From assembly GCA_942491935.1 (NCBI GenBank), contig CALOCZ010000011.1, forward strand, positions 56,283-120,282: a stretch of 64,000 bases of DNA, written 5' to 3'. A program made the translations under genes and the position numbers. Source of the DNA: JAGTVG01 sp942491935 (lineage in GTDB: Bacteria > Bacteroidota > Bacteroidia > Cytophagales > Cyclobacteriaceae). This document shows, piece after piece, positions 19,678 to 28,318 of this stretch. The notes beneath the pieces are model-generated. The model saw only the letters and a program-made list of their open reading frames with translations, was not told where the DNA came from and did not search any database. The stretch's first letter is position 1. Each line of letters starts with the position of its first letter.

Positions 19678-19993
19678 TGGATAGATAAATTATATCGTCA
19701 TTAAAGTAATCAACAATATTATTACTAAGTAATTAGAATATTGGCATATCCGGTTTTGTCATTAAGATATTCAGCCCGGCAAAATTGAAAACGAAAGATC
19801 TTGTGCCCAAAGATGTTTATTAATGATAATTAAACATGATTCTGATTATCCCGAGAGTTTAATTAAAACATTTTATTGGTCAACTAAGTTCTAACACTTA
19901 ATTTAGCATACTGATAATATGCTTTTACAGGATAGCTACCTATTACTGTAAACTTTTCAGATACTAGAATTATTCATTAAATAATATTAAAAT
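19678..19993. other. AT-rich spacer between the membrane protein gene and tpx
   Basis: I see no gene, repeat or RNA in these 316 bases. They presumably contain the tpx promoter; I found no perfect TAnnTTTG box, only TAATTTAG near 19899. Confidence 0.35.
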
Positions 19994-20494
19994 ATGGCTA
20001 CAATAAAATTCAAAGGAAATACCACAATTACAAAAGGTAATATTCCAGTCGCAGGGGATTCGCTTCCTGATTTCTTACTTACAAAAAATGACCTTTCTAA
20101 AGTTTCTCTTAAGGACTTTGCAGACTCGAGGATTGTTCTCAATGTATTCCTTAGCCTGGATACTGGTACTTGTGCAAATTCAGTACGGGCTTTCAATAAA
20201 TACGCTGCTGAACTTGACAATACACAAGTATTGTGTATCAGCAGAGACCTTCCATTTGCACAAAGCCGATTCTGTGGAACAGAAGGAATAGAAAATGCAA
20301 TAACCCTTTCAGATTTTGCAACAGGTCAATTTGGTAAAGATTATGAAATGGAAATCGTTGAAGGTCCATTACAAGGTTTATTGTCAAGGGTTGTGATCGT
20401 TGCTGATGAAAACGGAAAAGTACTTTACTCAGAGCAGGTACAGGAAGCTTCTGAGGAACCAAATTATCAGGCGGCTTTAGATGCCCTTGGATAG
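19994..20494 (+). CDS. tpx: Thiol peroxidase (Tpx-type peroxiredoxin)
   Basis: A 166-residue atypical two-Cys peroxiredoxin that would reduce peroxides with thioredoxin. The peroxidatic cysteine is C60 in SLDTGTCANS and the resolving cysteine is C94 in PFAQSRFCG, the normal Tpx spacing. The overall match along the chain is strong (VLCISRDLPFAQSRFCG, DENGKVLYS, EPNYQAAL). Odd point: the proline that opens the near-universal PxxxTxxC motif is Leu53 here (codon CTT at 20150-20152), while Thr57 and Cys60 remain. It is monocistronic, with a strong terminator behind it. Confidence 0.92.
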   Translation: MATIKFKGNTTITKGNIPVAGDSLPDFLLTKNDLSKVSLKDFADSRIVLNVFLSLDTGTCANSVRAFNKYAAELDNTQVLCISRDLPFAQSRFCGTEGIENAITLSDFATGQFGKDYEMEIVEGPLQGLLSRVVIVADENGKVLYSEQVQEASEEPNYQAALDALG

Positions 20495-20521
20495 GGAGCA
20501 AGCCGCATGAAAGAATATTTA

Positions 20522-20565
20522 AATCCCGATTGCCTGGATTTAATAAAGGCAGCCGGGATTTTTTC
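20522..20565 (+). terminator. Rho-independent-type terminator after tpx
   Basis: A GC-rich hairpin (AATCCCG-TTGCCT pairing with AGGCA-CGGGATT, with small bulges) is followed by six T starting at 20559. It lies 28 bases after the tpx stop and could also shield the convergent SYLF gene. Confidence 0.8.
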
Positions 20566-20579
20566 TATTCCTTCTTTTC

Positions 20580-21104
20580 TTACTCTCCAAACATTGTGAC
20601 TTTAAATTTCTGTCCTCCAATGGATGCTTCATACATCAAACCACCTATGGCCATAGTAAAAACCACAACCCCATTCCTGTAATCCGCATCGGTAGAGGCA
20701 CCTGAGCTTAACGCAACCGCTGTAGCTTGCGCAGCAAACTCGAAATTTTTATTCACAAAACGATCATAATCATCTTTCTTCTCAAGGAAGACAATCTCTG
20801 CATATTTCTGACCGCCTAGTGCAAAACCGACTGTCACCTGGGACATTCTAACATCACCTTTTGGAGTTCCTTGTTCATAAACAGTTCCTTTTCCGCCTGC
20901 ACCGCCAACCCCAACTGCGCCTTTCCCAATTGAGTATAAAACAGCGTACCCATATGAACTATTGAAAAATTTCTCTATATCAGGATCTTTTTTCTTGAAT
21001 TCAGCGATGGTTTTATTTGATTCTTCGATATCGTATTTCTGAGCATGCAAAGAAGTATAAGAAGATACCGCCAGGATGATTATTAATCTGATAATGTTTT
21101 TCAT
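20580..21104 (-). CDS. Secreted SYLF / YSC84-like lipid-binding domain protein
   Basis: A 174-residue protein with a signal peptide (LIIILAVSSYTSLHAQ). The rest is a SYLF domain, identifiable from FNSSYGYAVLYSIGKGAVGVGG, where only the start of the domain is quoted as SYGYAVLYSIGKGAVG, then VTVGFALGGQKYAEIVF and GVVVFTMAIGGLMYEASIGG. In eukaryotes SYLF binds phosphoinositides; in bacteria the exported versions are of unknown role, probably envelope-associated. It is convergent with tpx and has a 278-base spacer upstream that it shares with the divergent polyamine operon. Confidence 0.85.
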   Translation of the reverse strand: MKNIIRLIIILAVSSYTSLHAQKYDIEESNKTIAEFKKKDPDIEKFFNSSYGYAVLYSIGKGAVGVGGAGGKGTVYEQGTPKGDVRMSQVTVGFALGGQKYAEIVFLEKKDDYDRFVNKNFEFAAQATAVALSSGASTDADYRNGVVVFTMAIGGLMYEASIGGQKFKVTMFGE

Positions 21105-21367
21105 AATATGATTGATTATTTAAAATGAATTTATAAATACAATTTACAACTTTTAATCTTTTAAAAGCGGGAAATATCAACTCATAATGGTTTAATTCAG
21201 CCAATTATATTTGAAGTGATAAGGAATTTATAATTTACTTTCAATTTTAACCTTTTATCATCAATAAGATTTTTTAAAATTATATGTTTTTAGCAGATCA
21301 AGAAAATGCGATTATGTAAATTATTATCCGTTTATTTGCATTTAATTATTCAACAATTATTTTATTC

Positions 21368-21375
21368 TATGTTTG
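21368..21375 (+). promoter_or_regulatory. Candidate -7 box (TATGTTTG) of the polyamine operon
   Basis: A perfect match to the Bacteroidota TAnnTTTG element ends only seven bases before the decarboxylase ATG, which would give a nearly leaderless mRNA. No clean -33 TTTG is at the usual distance. Confidence 0.4.
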
Positions 21376-21382
21376 ATTAAGA

Positions 21383-22795
21383 ATGAAAAATACATTCTTT
21401 GACCTGGTTGAGCAGACCTTTTACTTTCCACAGGAAGGCTTCGATCTGCAGGGAGATTATCTCAAATTTCACGGTGTATCAATTAAGTATCTGATAGAGA
21501 AATATGAAACTCCCTTTCGCCTTATCTATTTACCAAGAATTGGTGAGCAAATAAAAAGAGCCAGAAACCTTTTTAAAAGGGCGATGAAAAAGTATAATTA
21601 TTCCGGCCATTATCATTTCTGTTATTGCACCAAATGTTGTCATTTTCATCATGTTGTCAGTGCAGCTATGAAACATAATGTAAATCTGGAAACATCCTCC
21701 TCCTTTGATATTGATTTAATTCTAAAACTTTATGAAAAGAAGGAATTGAATAAAACATGCATTATTATTCATAATGGGTATAAAACAGATGACTACCTTC
21801 AGAAAATAATTATGCTGCAGGATAAGGGCTTTAAAAGTTCTGTTGTTATCCTAGATAGTGTTTATGAATTGGACCGGTTATTACATTTTGCATCCGGGAG
21901 AAAGATTAAAATTGGTTTACGCATGGCGATAGATGAAGAGCCACAGTCGGCCTATTATACTTCCAGGCTCGGTATAAGGCCAAGTGAACTAGTAAATTTT
22001 TTCAAGGAAAAGATTAAGGATAACCCTAATGTAGAATTTGAAATGTTGCATTTTTTTGTAGATTCAGGGATCAGGGATACTTTGTACTACTGGGGAGAAT
22101 TCAAAAAAGCGCTTGATTTGTATATAGAACTTAAGAAAGAATACCCAAAACTTCATGCCCTGAATTTAGGAGGAGGATTGCCAATTCGAAACCACCTTGG
22201 ATTTGAGTATGATTATGAATACATGATACAGGAGATCGTAAGAAACATTAAAGAGACATGTACTGCTGAAGGAGTCGAAGATCCTGATTTATATACTGAA
22301 TTCGGAAAATATACAGTAGGAGAAAGTGGAGCTATTATTTTCAAGGTGTTAGAACAAAAAAAACAGAATGATTCTGAACTATGGTATATCGTAAATAATA
22401 GTTTGATGAATACTATTCCGGATGCCTGGTCTATACATGAAAAGTTTATTCTCCTTCCTATCAATAAATGGCATAACGAATTTACAAAAGTAAATATCGG
22501 AGGAATAAGTTGTGATCACTCAGATTATTATAATTCCGAGGATTTCAACCAGCAAATATTATTACCTGTTTATTCAAACGAGGAAGAAGAGCCATTATAT
22601 GTTGGATTTTTTCATACAGGTGCTTATCAGGATTCGATCAGTGGCTATGGGGGAATTAAACACTGTCTAATTCCCTCTCCAAAACATGTGATCATAGACA
22701 GGGATGATACTGGAAATTTTATAGATTATGTATACAGACACGAACAATCTGTAGATGACATGATGAATATTTTAGGATATAATGACGCGCACTAA
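21383..22795 (+). CDS. Arginine decarboxylase, short fold-III (alanine-racemase-like) type
   Basis: A 470-residue PLP enzyme of the ornithine/arginine/diaminopimelate decarboxylase superfamily. The Schiff-base lysine is K84 in CYCTKCCHF; the glycine-rich phosphate loop is NLGGGLPIRN; the second half carries EFGKYTVGESGA and the active-site cysteine in GGISCDHSDYY. It is shorter than E. coli SpeA (~630-658 residues) and lacks its inserts, like the form seen in several Bacteroidota. The next gene, an agmatinase, starts on the base after the TAA, which strongly supports arginine as substrate and agmatine as product. The residues around K84 are unusually rich in Cys and His. Confidence 0.85.
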   Translation: MKNTFFDLVEQTFYFPQEGFDLQGDYLKFHGVSIKYLIEKYETPFRLIYLPRIGEQIKRARNLFKRAMKKYNYSGHYHFCYCTKCCHFHHVVSAAMKHNVNLETSSSFDIDLILKLYEKKELNKTCIIIHNGYKTDDYLQKIIMLQDKGFKSSVVILDSVYELDRLLHFASGRKIKIGLRMAIDEEPQSAYYTSRLGIRPSELVNFFKEKIKDNPNVEFEMLHFFVDSGIRDTLYYWGEFKKALDLYIELKKEYPKLHALNLGGGLPIRNHLGFEYDYEYMIQEIVRNIKETCTAEGVEDPDLYTEFGKYTVGESGAIIFKVLEQKKQNDSELWYIVNNSLMNTIPDAWSIHEKFILLPINKWHNEFTKVNIGGISCDHSDYYNSEDFNQQILLPVYSNEEEEPLYVGFFHTGAYQDSISGYGGIKHCLIPSPKHVIIDRDDTGNFIDYVYRHEQSVDDMMNILGYNDAH

Positions 22796-23647
22796 ATGAT
22801 TTTCGCAGGAATACCGGAGAAATATGCATCATTCGATAATGCAGAGATTCTATTGCAATCCATACCCTATGATGGTACCAGTACCTGGGGAAAAGGAGCG
22901 GATAGAGGATTTGAGAGATTTCTTGAAGCCGCTGAAAATATGGAACTCTATGATATAGAGACTGATACTGAGGTTTATAAAAAAGGAATACATATTCTCC
23001 CTGAAATACTTGAAAAATCTACTCCTGAAAAAGTTTTTAAAGAAGTATATCATAACACATTACGAATAATTCAGAGGGGTAAATTCCCTACTTTTTTTGG
23101 AGGAGAACATTCCATAAGCATTGGGATTATCAAAGCCTTTTATGAAACATACCCGGACATTACGATCCTTCAATTGGATGCGCATGCTGACTTACGTCCT
23201 GAATACAATGGATCAGCTTTCAACCATGCATGCGCACTGCATGATGCTTCAAAAAATAGCAACCTGATTCAGGTTGGTATCCGAAGCATGGATAAGTCTG
23301 AATTGGATCATATGAATAAGAATACTTGCTTTTTTGCAGAAGATATTTTGAGTGACACGGAATGGATTGGCCAGGCCATTGGGATCATGAAAGATAAGGT
23401 ATATATAACCCTTGACCTTGATGTGCTTGATCCTGGTATTATGCCTTCAACCGGAACTCCGGAACCCGGAGGATTGAGTTGGGAAACAACCTTGCATTTT
23501 TTAAAAAAGGTATTTGAGCTGAAGGAGGTGAAAGGATTTGATATTGTAGAGCTGGCCCCAATAAAAGACTTAAAAGCGCCTGATTATTTAGTGGCCAAAT
23601 TGTATTACAAAATGTTAAGCTATAAATTTAAATATAATGAATCCTAA
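22796..23647 (+). CDS. speB: Agmatinase (ureohydrolase family)
   Basis: A 283-residue binuclear manganese ureohydrolase that would convert agmatine to putrescine and urea. Metal ligands are visible in FFGGEHSISIG, QLDAHADLRPEYNGS and TLDLDVLDPGIMPSTGTPEPGG, all intact; only short parts are quoted. The ATG follows the decarboxylase TAA with no gap, and the last 11 bases overlap the next gene, so expression is translationally coupled along the operon. Agmatinase is preferred over arginase or formiminoglutamase because of the decarboxylase neighbour. Confidence 0.9.
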   Translation: MIFAGIPEKYASFDNAEILLQSIPYDGTSTWGKGADRGFERFLEAAENMELYDIETDTEVYKKGIHILPEILEKSTPEKVFKEVYHNTLRIIQRGKFPTFFGGEHSISIGIIKAFYETYPDITILQLDAHADLRPEYNGSAFNHACALHDASKNSNLIQVGIRSMDKSELDHMNKNTCFFAEDILSDTEWIGQAIGIMKDKVYITLDLDVLDPGIMPSTGTPEPGGLSWETTLHFLKKVFELKEVKGFDIVELAPIKDLKAPDYLVAKLYYKMLSYKFKYNES

Positions 23648-24611
23648 AGGTCCCGTCACCCAGTTCATGCTGAATCATTATAAGCATTTTAATGCTGCTG
23701 CTCTTGTAGATGCAGCACGTGAATATGAAAATCAACTCGCTGGAGGAAAAAAAATGATGATTACTCTTGCCGGGGCCATGAGCACTGCGGAACTTGGGAA
23801 ATCGTTGGCCGAGATGATCAGGAAAGATAAAGTTCATATAATAACCTGTACAGGTGCAAACCTTGAAGAAGATGTCTTTAATCTTGTAGCGCATAATCAA
23901 TATAAAAGAATTCCGCATTATCGTGATCTTTCCCCTTCTGATGAACTGGAACTTTTAAACGCACATTTTAACCGGGTAACTGACACCTGTATACCTGAAG
24001 AAGCAGCCTTCAGGAGAATAGAAGATCATCTGATGAATAGCTGGGAGAAGGCAAAATCTGAAGAGACAAGGTATTTTCCTCATGAATATATGTATCAATT
24101 GCTGCGTGGAGGGAATCTTGAGAAATATTATGAGATTGATCCAAATGATTCCTGGCTTTTGGCCGCAGCAGAGAAAGATCTCCCGATCATAGTTCCCGGA
24201 TGGGAAGACTCTACCTGTGGAAATATATTCGCTGCCCACTGTATTGAAGGTACTCTGAATCCCTCTATCACTAAATCAGGGATTGAATATATGATCTATT
24301 TGGCTGACTGGTATAAGGATAACTCGGATTCGGGAATTGGGTTTTTTCAGATAGGGGGTGGTATTGCTGGTGATTTTCCAATCTGCGTTGTACCCATGCT
24401 CCATCAGGATCTCCAGCTGGAGGATATTCCTATGTGGTCATATTTTTGCCAGATCAGCGACTCAACCACTAGTTATGGATCCTATTCTGGTGCAGTACCA
24501 AATGAAAAGATAACCTGGGGTAAACTAAATCCGGAAACACCCAAATTTATTATTGAATCAGATGCCACCATTGTTGCTCCATTGATTTTTGCTTACCTTC
24601 TGGGATGGTGA
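23637..24611 (+). CDS. Deoxyhypusine-synthase-like protein (bacterial polyamine enzyme)
   Basis: A 324-residue member of the deoxyhypusine synthase family. NAD-site and core motifs include LAGAMSTAELGKSLAEMI and ITCTGANLEEDVFNLVAH; the catalytic lysine equivalent is K296 in KITWGKLNPET. Bacteria have no eIF5A to modify; characterised bacterial members transfer the aminobutyl group of spermidine or putrescine to make other polyamines such as homospermidine. Placement behind arginine decarboxylase and agmatinase (11-base overlap) fits a polyamine-making step using the putrescine they supply. The exact product cannot be read from the sequence. Confidence 0.87.
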   Translation: MNPKGPVTQFMLNHYKHFNAAALVDAAREYENQLAGGKKMMITLAGAMSTAELGKSLAEMIRKDKVHIITCTGANLEEDVFNLVAHNQYKRIPHYRDLSPSDELELLNAHFNRVTDTCIPEEAAFRRIEDHLMNSWEKAKSEETRYFPHEYMYQLLRGGNLEKYYEIDPNDSWLLAAAEKDLPIIVPGWEDSTCGNIFAAHCIEGTLNPSITKSGIEYMIYLADWYKDNSDSGIGFFQIGGGIAGDFPICVVPMLHQDLQLEDIPMWSYFCQISDSTTSYGSYSGAVPNEKITWGKLNPETPKFIIESDATIVAPLIFAYLLGW

Positions 24612-24733
24612 AATATTATACTAAAAAGGTTACTTCTGCGTTTTAAAACTGATTAAAAGTATAAGACTTTTTAAATCGACAATTTTTAAAATTATTTAAC
24701 CAGTTAATATCAGCTAAATAAAATCATTTTATT

Positions 24734-25270
24734 ATGAGTAGTAATTTGAGTAAAATGAGATCTCTCATTATCATTGGAGTATTCTCAATCTTTGTTGCAA
24801 CCAGCTGTGACCTTTTTGAAAAAGAAGCGAGTATTGACACAGCAGAATTGGTAGGCTTATGGACAATTTCAGATGCTGACGTTGTTCCGGAAATAGGCGG
24901 TCTTCCCATAAAAAATTATTTTACCGATGTTGTGGGAATGTCTGGTCTTGAAGCCGAAGCGTTTTCCGCTATTTATGATGCCTTCTTAAAGGAATCTTTT
25001 GGTGGAACCATTGAATTTAAAGATGATAATACTTACATCTTTAGAATAGCAGATACCGTTGAAGATGGTTCATGGGCCATAAATTCAGATGGTAATAAAA
25101 TAATCATTGATGGTGGTACTTCTGACGAACAAATTATTTCTATCCTTGAACTTTCAAAAAGTACTTTAAAGGTTAGTTATGATGAGTTATCCATGGAAGA
25201 CCTCGATGAAAATTTAGATACTCCTGATGTTGAAGTATCCATGAAAATTGAAATGACTCTTACTAAATAG
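24734..25270 (+). CDS. Small lipoprotein, lipocalin-like fold possible
   Basis: A 178-residue lipoprotein; the signal LIIIGVFSIFVATSC places the lipidated cysteine at about residue 24. The mature part has the pattern ELVGLWTISDAD ... GGTIEFKDDNTYIFRI ... GSWAINSDGNKIII ... LKVSYDEL, which is the strand layout of small lipocalin-like lipoproteins common in Bacteroidota. No ligand or function is known. An internal ATG eight codons in (MRSLI) could be the true start and would give a tighter signal peptide. A strong terminator follows. Confidence 0.75.
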   Translation: MSSNLSKMRSLIIIGVFSIFVATSCDLFEKEASIDTAELVGLWTISDADVVPEIGGLPIKNYFTDVVGMSGLEAEAFSAIYDAFLKESFGGTIEFKDDNTYIFRIADTVEDGSWAINSDGNKIIIDGGTSDEQIISILELSKSTLKVSYDELSMEDLDENLDTPDVEVSMKIEMTLTK

Positions 25271-25290
25271 GCGTGTTAATTTAAGGTGAT

Positions 25291-25328
25291 AAGCCATGTG
25301 GACTTGATCGTTTGCATGGCTTTTTTTA
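25291..25328 (+). terminator. Rho-independent-type terminator after the small lipoprotein gene
   Basis: AAGCCATG (25291-25298) pairs with CATGGCTT (from 25315), followed by seven T (25321-25327). Confidence 0.85.
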
Positions 25329-25500
25329 TTGTTTGCAATTAGGGATTGTATTCATTTCTTTATAAATGATGACACTATGAATTGTTCATTATTTATAATT
25401 ATTTTACCTTTTCGATTGTTATGTTATTAACAAATAAGAAACGAATATCATTATCCTGATCATCTTGCTTTGATGCAATTAGATCAGCAAAAAAACAATT

Positions 25501-27138
25501 ATGATAAAAAGGCAGCTGATCATTTTCATATGTATAACCTTCCTTTCAATCCATGGATACTGCCAGGGATGGAAGAAATACCCGCATAATCCCGATGGCA
25601 GCCTGATCTCATTTCCACTTGATGAAGGGAGACATCCAGCAGAATCTATCGAATGGTGGTATACCGCCGGACATTTATCCGGTGATAATACAGGGACTTC
25701 TTACAGCTTTATGCTTACCTATTTTTATTTTCCCGCTTATGGCTTTGACGGATTTAGAATTCTCAATGTCACCAACGAAGAAACTGGTGACTTTTATTCT
25801 GAAACTGCAGCTGTAAATTATGACACCATGGCTGAAGACAGCCTGAATATACAAGCCACTACTATGGGGGGAAACTCAGAATTCTGGTATAACAAAACCG
25901 GGATCGATGATGCAATTATCCCTTTTGAATATACCCTTTCCGCTGAATCCGGCCAAAATGTACTGAACCTAACATATGATTCTGCCAAGCCGCCACTTAT
26001 ATTGGGAGATAATGGATATTTTGAGCAGGGAGAAAACAGCTATACTTACTATTATTCCTTAACCAAGTCAGTGGTTGAGGGAACACTTGACATAAATGGG
26101 ATGACTGAACCAGTTAATGGAACCGCCTGGATAGACAGGCAATATGGGACATTCAACCCACTGACTGAAGAAAAATATGAGTGGTTTTTTATCCAGTTAT
26201 CTAATGATATGGATATCAATATTTACAATCTTTTTACACCGGATCGAAGACTTCCCGATACAGCGACATACAAGCATATGTCAGTATATGTGGATACACT
26301 AACCCAGTATACTTCTCATGACTTTGAAATTGAAAGATTGGCGTTTAATTATATGCCGGATAGTGTGATGTGTTATTCCGGCAAATGGAGATTCACTTCC
26401 ACAGCAAATAACATAGACCTGATTATAACTACTAATCACAATAACTCAGAGATACAATTGCCTTTTCGCTTTTTCGAAGGTTCAACGCATGTGATGGGTA
26501 CAGTGAATGGAGAGGAGGTAACTGGAATTGGATTTGCCGAACTATTACATTCTTACGAAGAACCGGAATTGTTTATAACATACCCTTCTACTGATCGCTG
26601 GACAGCCTCCAGGGCTATATCATGGAAAGTTTCCAATCCCGATGATGGAAGACCCCTGAAATATAATCTTGAATACAGTATTGATGATAAAGAATCTTTT
26701 CTGATACTGGCTAATGGATTATCAGATCCATATTACTACTGGGACCAGCCTGAAATTCCGGCTAGCAGCTTATGCTGGTTTCGCATAACAGCTTACTCAG
26801 TTGATTCGACTTTAATAAATTCAGTAATTTCAGAAAGTGTTTCTGAATATGATCCTAACCTTACCTCAGTGGATGAAAATCAGCTTCGGGAAAATGATGA
26901 AACCACTTTTCTTTTGTTCCCTAATCCTGCGGATGACATGATGTTTCTGGAATTGAATGAAAAACATCCCTTTTCATCTTACCTAATCTTTGACATTTAT
27001 GGCAGGACTTTGAAAAATCAACAAATCATTGTATCAAACAGGATGCAGATCGATCTGAGCAAGTTTTCTCAGGGTTTATATTTTCTGGGTCTGAAGTCAG
27101 GAGATGAGCTCTTTATCTCAAAATTTCTTGTCAGATAA
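25501..27138 (+). CDS. Secreted CrtC/AttH-like lipocalin protein with type IX sorting domain
   Basis: A 545-residue exported protein. After a signal peptide (LIIFICITFLSIHGYCQG), residues about 30-350 match the double-lipocalin CrtC/AttH group: ESIEWWYTAGHLSGDN near the start and NGTAWIDRQYGTF in the second module are signatures. Residues about 355-450 look like an Ig/fibronectin-like domain. The last ~75 residues are a type A type IX C-terminal domain: LLFPNPADD, then YLIFDIYGRTL, then FSQGLYFLGLKSGDELFISKF. It is therefore a likely PorU/PorV-processed surface cargo. The lipocalin part suggests a hydrophobic ligand; the reaction, if any, is unknown. Confidence 0.82.
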   Translation: MIKRQLIIFICITFLSIHGYCQGWKKYPHNPDGSLISFPLDEGRHPAESIEWWYTAGHLSGDNTGTSYSFMLTYFYFPAYGFDGFRILNVTNEETGDFYSETAAVNYDTMAEDSLNIQATTMGGNSEFWYNKTGIDDAIIPFEYTLSAESGQNVLNLTYDSAKPPLILGDNGYFEQGENSYTYYYSLTKSVVEGTLDINGMTEPVNGTAWIDRQYGTFNPLTEEKYEWFFIQLSNDMDINIYNLFTPDRRLPDTATYKHMSVYVDTLTQYTSHDFEIERLAFNYMPDSVMCYSGKWRFTSTANNIDLIITTNHNNSEIQLPFRFFEGSTHVMGTVNGEEVTGIGFAELLHSYEEPELFITYPSTDRWTASRAISWKVSNPDDGRPLKYNLEYSIDDKESFLILANGLSDPYYYWDQPEIPASSLCWFRITAYSVDSTLINSVISESVSEYDPNLTSVDENQLRENDETTFLLFPNPADDMMFLELNEKHPFSSYLIFDIYGRTLKNQQIIVSNRMQIDLSKFSQGLYFLGLKSGDELFISKFLVR

Positions 27139-27180
27139 TTTCCCAGAACCTCGCATAAGTTTTTCAGTATCGCAAGAGCT

Positions 27181-28236
27181 TTACCTTTTAACTTTATAAT
27201 GGTTCACTGTTCTCTCTATCGAATACTCAAAACTGTATTTAGGTTTGAATCCAAAATCCTCCCTTGCCTTATCGGATGAAAAGGTGAAATCTGTACAAGT
27301 GTACACTACCGCAAACCGGCTGAACTTAGGATTATAATGCCGGATTGGCCTGAAAAGAAAAGCGATAAACTCTGAAATACTTCCTATCGCATAAGCCAGC
27401 CACCTGGGTAACCACATGTTCTTTGGCCATATCTTATAACCTGATTTTTCTACGATCTGATCAAAAAAGGAAAAGAAGTTATGACCGGGACCATCGGTTA
27501 TGAAGTATATTTTTCCGGTTATATTGGTATTTTGCTCCAATATATTTTTTGCCGCCAATATATGAGCATGAGCCATATTGCCTACATATACATGCTGGCA
27601 TTTTGAAGTACCATTGCCCAACCGGACATAAAAACCTGTTTTTGCCATATTGATCAGGGAGTCAATATGATAAGGATCTCCTTCTCCATAAACGTCAGAT
27701 GGCCGAAGTACGCAGGTCTTTAACGAATTATTATTAGCTTGAATTACAGCCTTTTCTGAAAGCGCTTTACTCTCACAATACATATTAGGGTGCACCTCAG
27801 GGTAAGGCTGATCTTCATTTATATTTACAAGTGGTTTGCCGGTAAATACGGCATCAAGAGAACTTGTATAGATCAATATGCCAACATTATTCCTTATACA
27901 GGCTTTGATCACGTTTTCTGTTCCCTTAAAATTTACATCATAGACGTCATTCGCAGAATGTGTCCCCCAATCCACAATAGCAGCTGCATGGAAGATGATA
28001 TCAACACCTCTTGAAGCTTTTTCCAGGCTTTCATAATCACGGACATCCCCATGAATGTAAGTAATTCCAGGCTCACTTGATTCACTATATTCTTCTAAAT
28101 CCAGAATTCTGATTTCTTTAGAGTTGATCAATGGTGAATTGAGTAGTAACTCCTTTATTATTGCCTGACCCAGAAATCCTGAACCACCAGTAACTAATAT
28201 GGAATAAGCCCTCTTGGATTCAACGAATTCTTTCAT
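27181..28236 (-). CDS. NAD(P)-dependent epimerase / 3-beta-hydroxysteroid dehydrogenase-like SDR
   Basis: A 351-residue extended short-chain dehydrogenase. The Rossmann motif is VTGGSGFLGQAI near residue 17; the acidic strand-2 end is RILDLEE; the catalytic pair is in MYCESKALSEKAV (Tyr and Lys). The C-terminal half resembles the 3-beta-HSD/isomerase branch. A short hydrophobic segment (WLAYAIGSISEFIAFLF) could anchor it to the membrane. It is divergently transcribed from an EthD-domain gene 82 bases away, suggesting a shared catabolic or lipid pathway; the substrate is unknown. Confidence 0.85.
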   Translation of the reverse strand: MKEFVESKRAYSILVTGGSGFLGQAIIKELLLNSPLINSKEIRILDLEEYSESSEPGITYIHGDVRDYESLEKASRGVDIIFHAAAIVDWGTHSANDVYDVNFKGTENVIKACIRNNVGILIYTSSLDAVFTGKPLVNINEDQPYPEVHPNMYCESKALSEKAVIQANNNSLKTCVLRPSDVYGEGDPYHIDSLINMAKTGFYVRLGNGTSKCQHVYVGNMAHAHILAAKNILEQNTNITGKIYFITDGPGHNFFSFFDQIVEKSGYKIWPKNMWLPRWLAYAIGSISEFIAFLFRPIRHYNPKFSRFAVVYTCTDFTFSSDKAREDFGFKPKYSFEYSIERTVNHYKVKR

Positions 28237-28318
28237 GTGCGTAAAGGATTATATATAATATATTTCAGCTTATAAAAATATTATTATATATTTTAAATCA
28301 TATTATAAATTCGATGTA

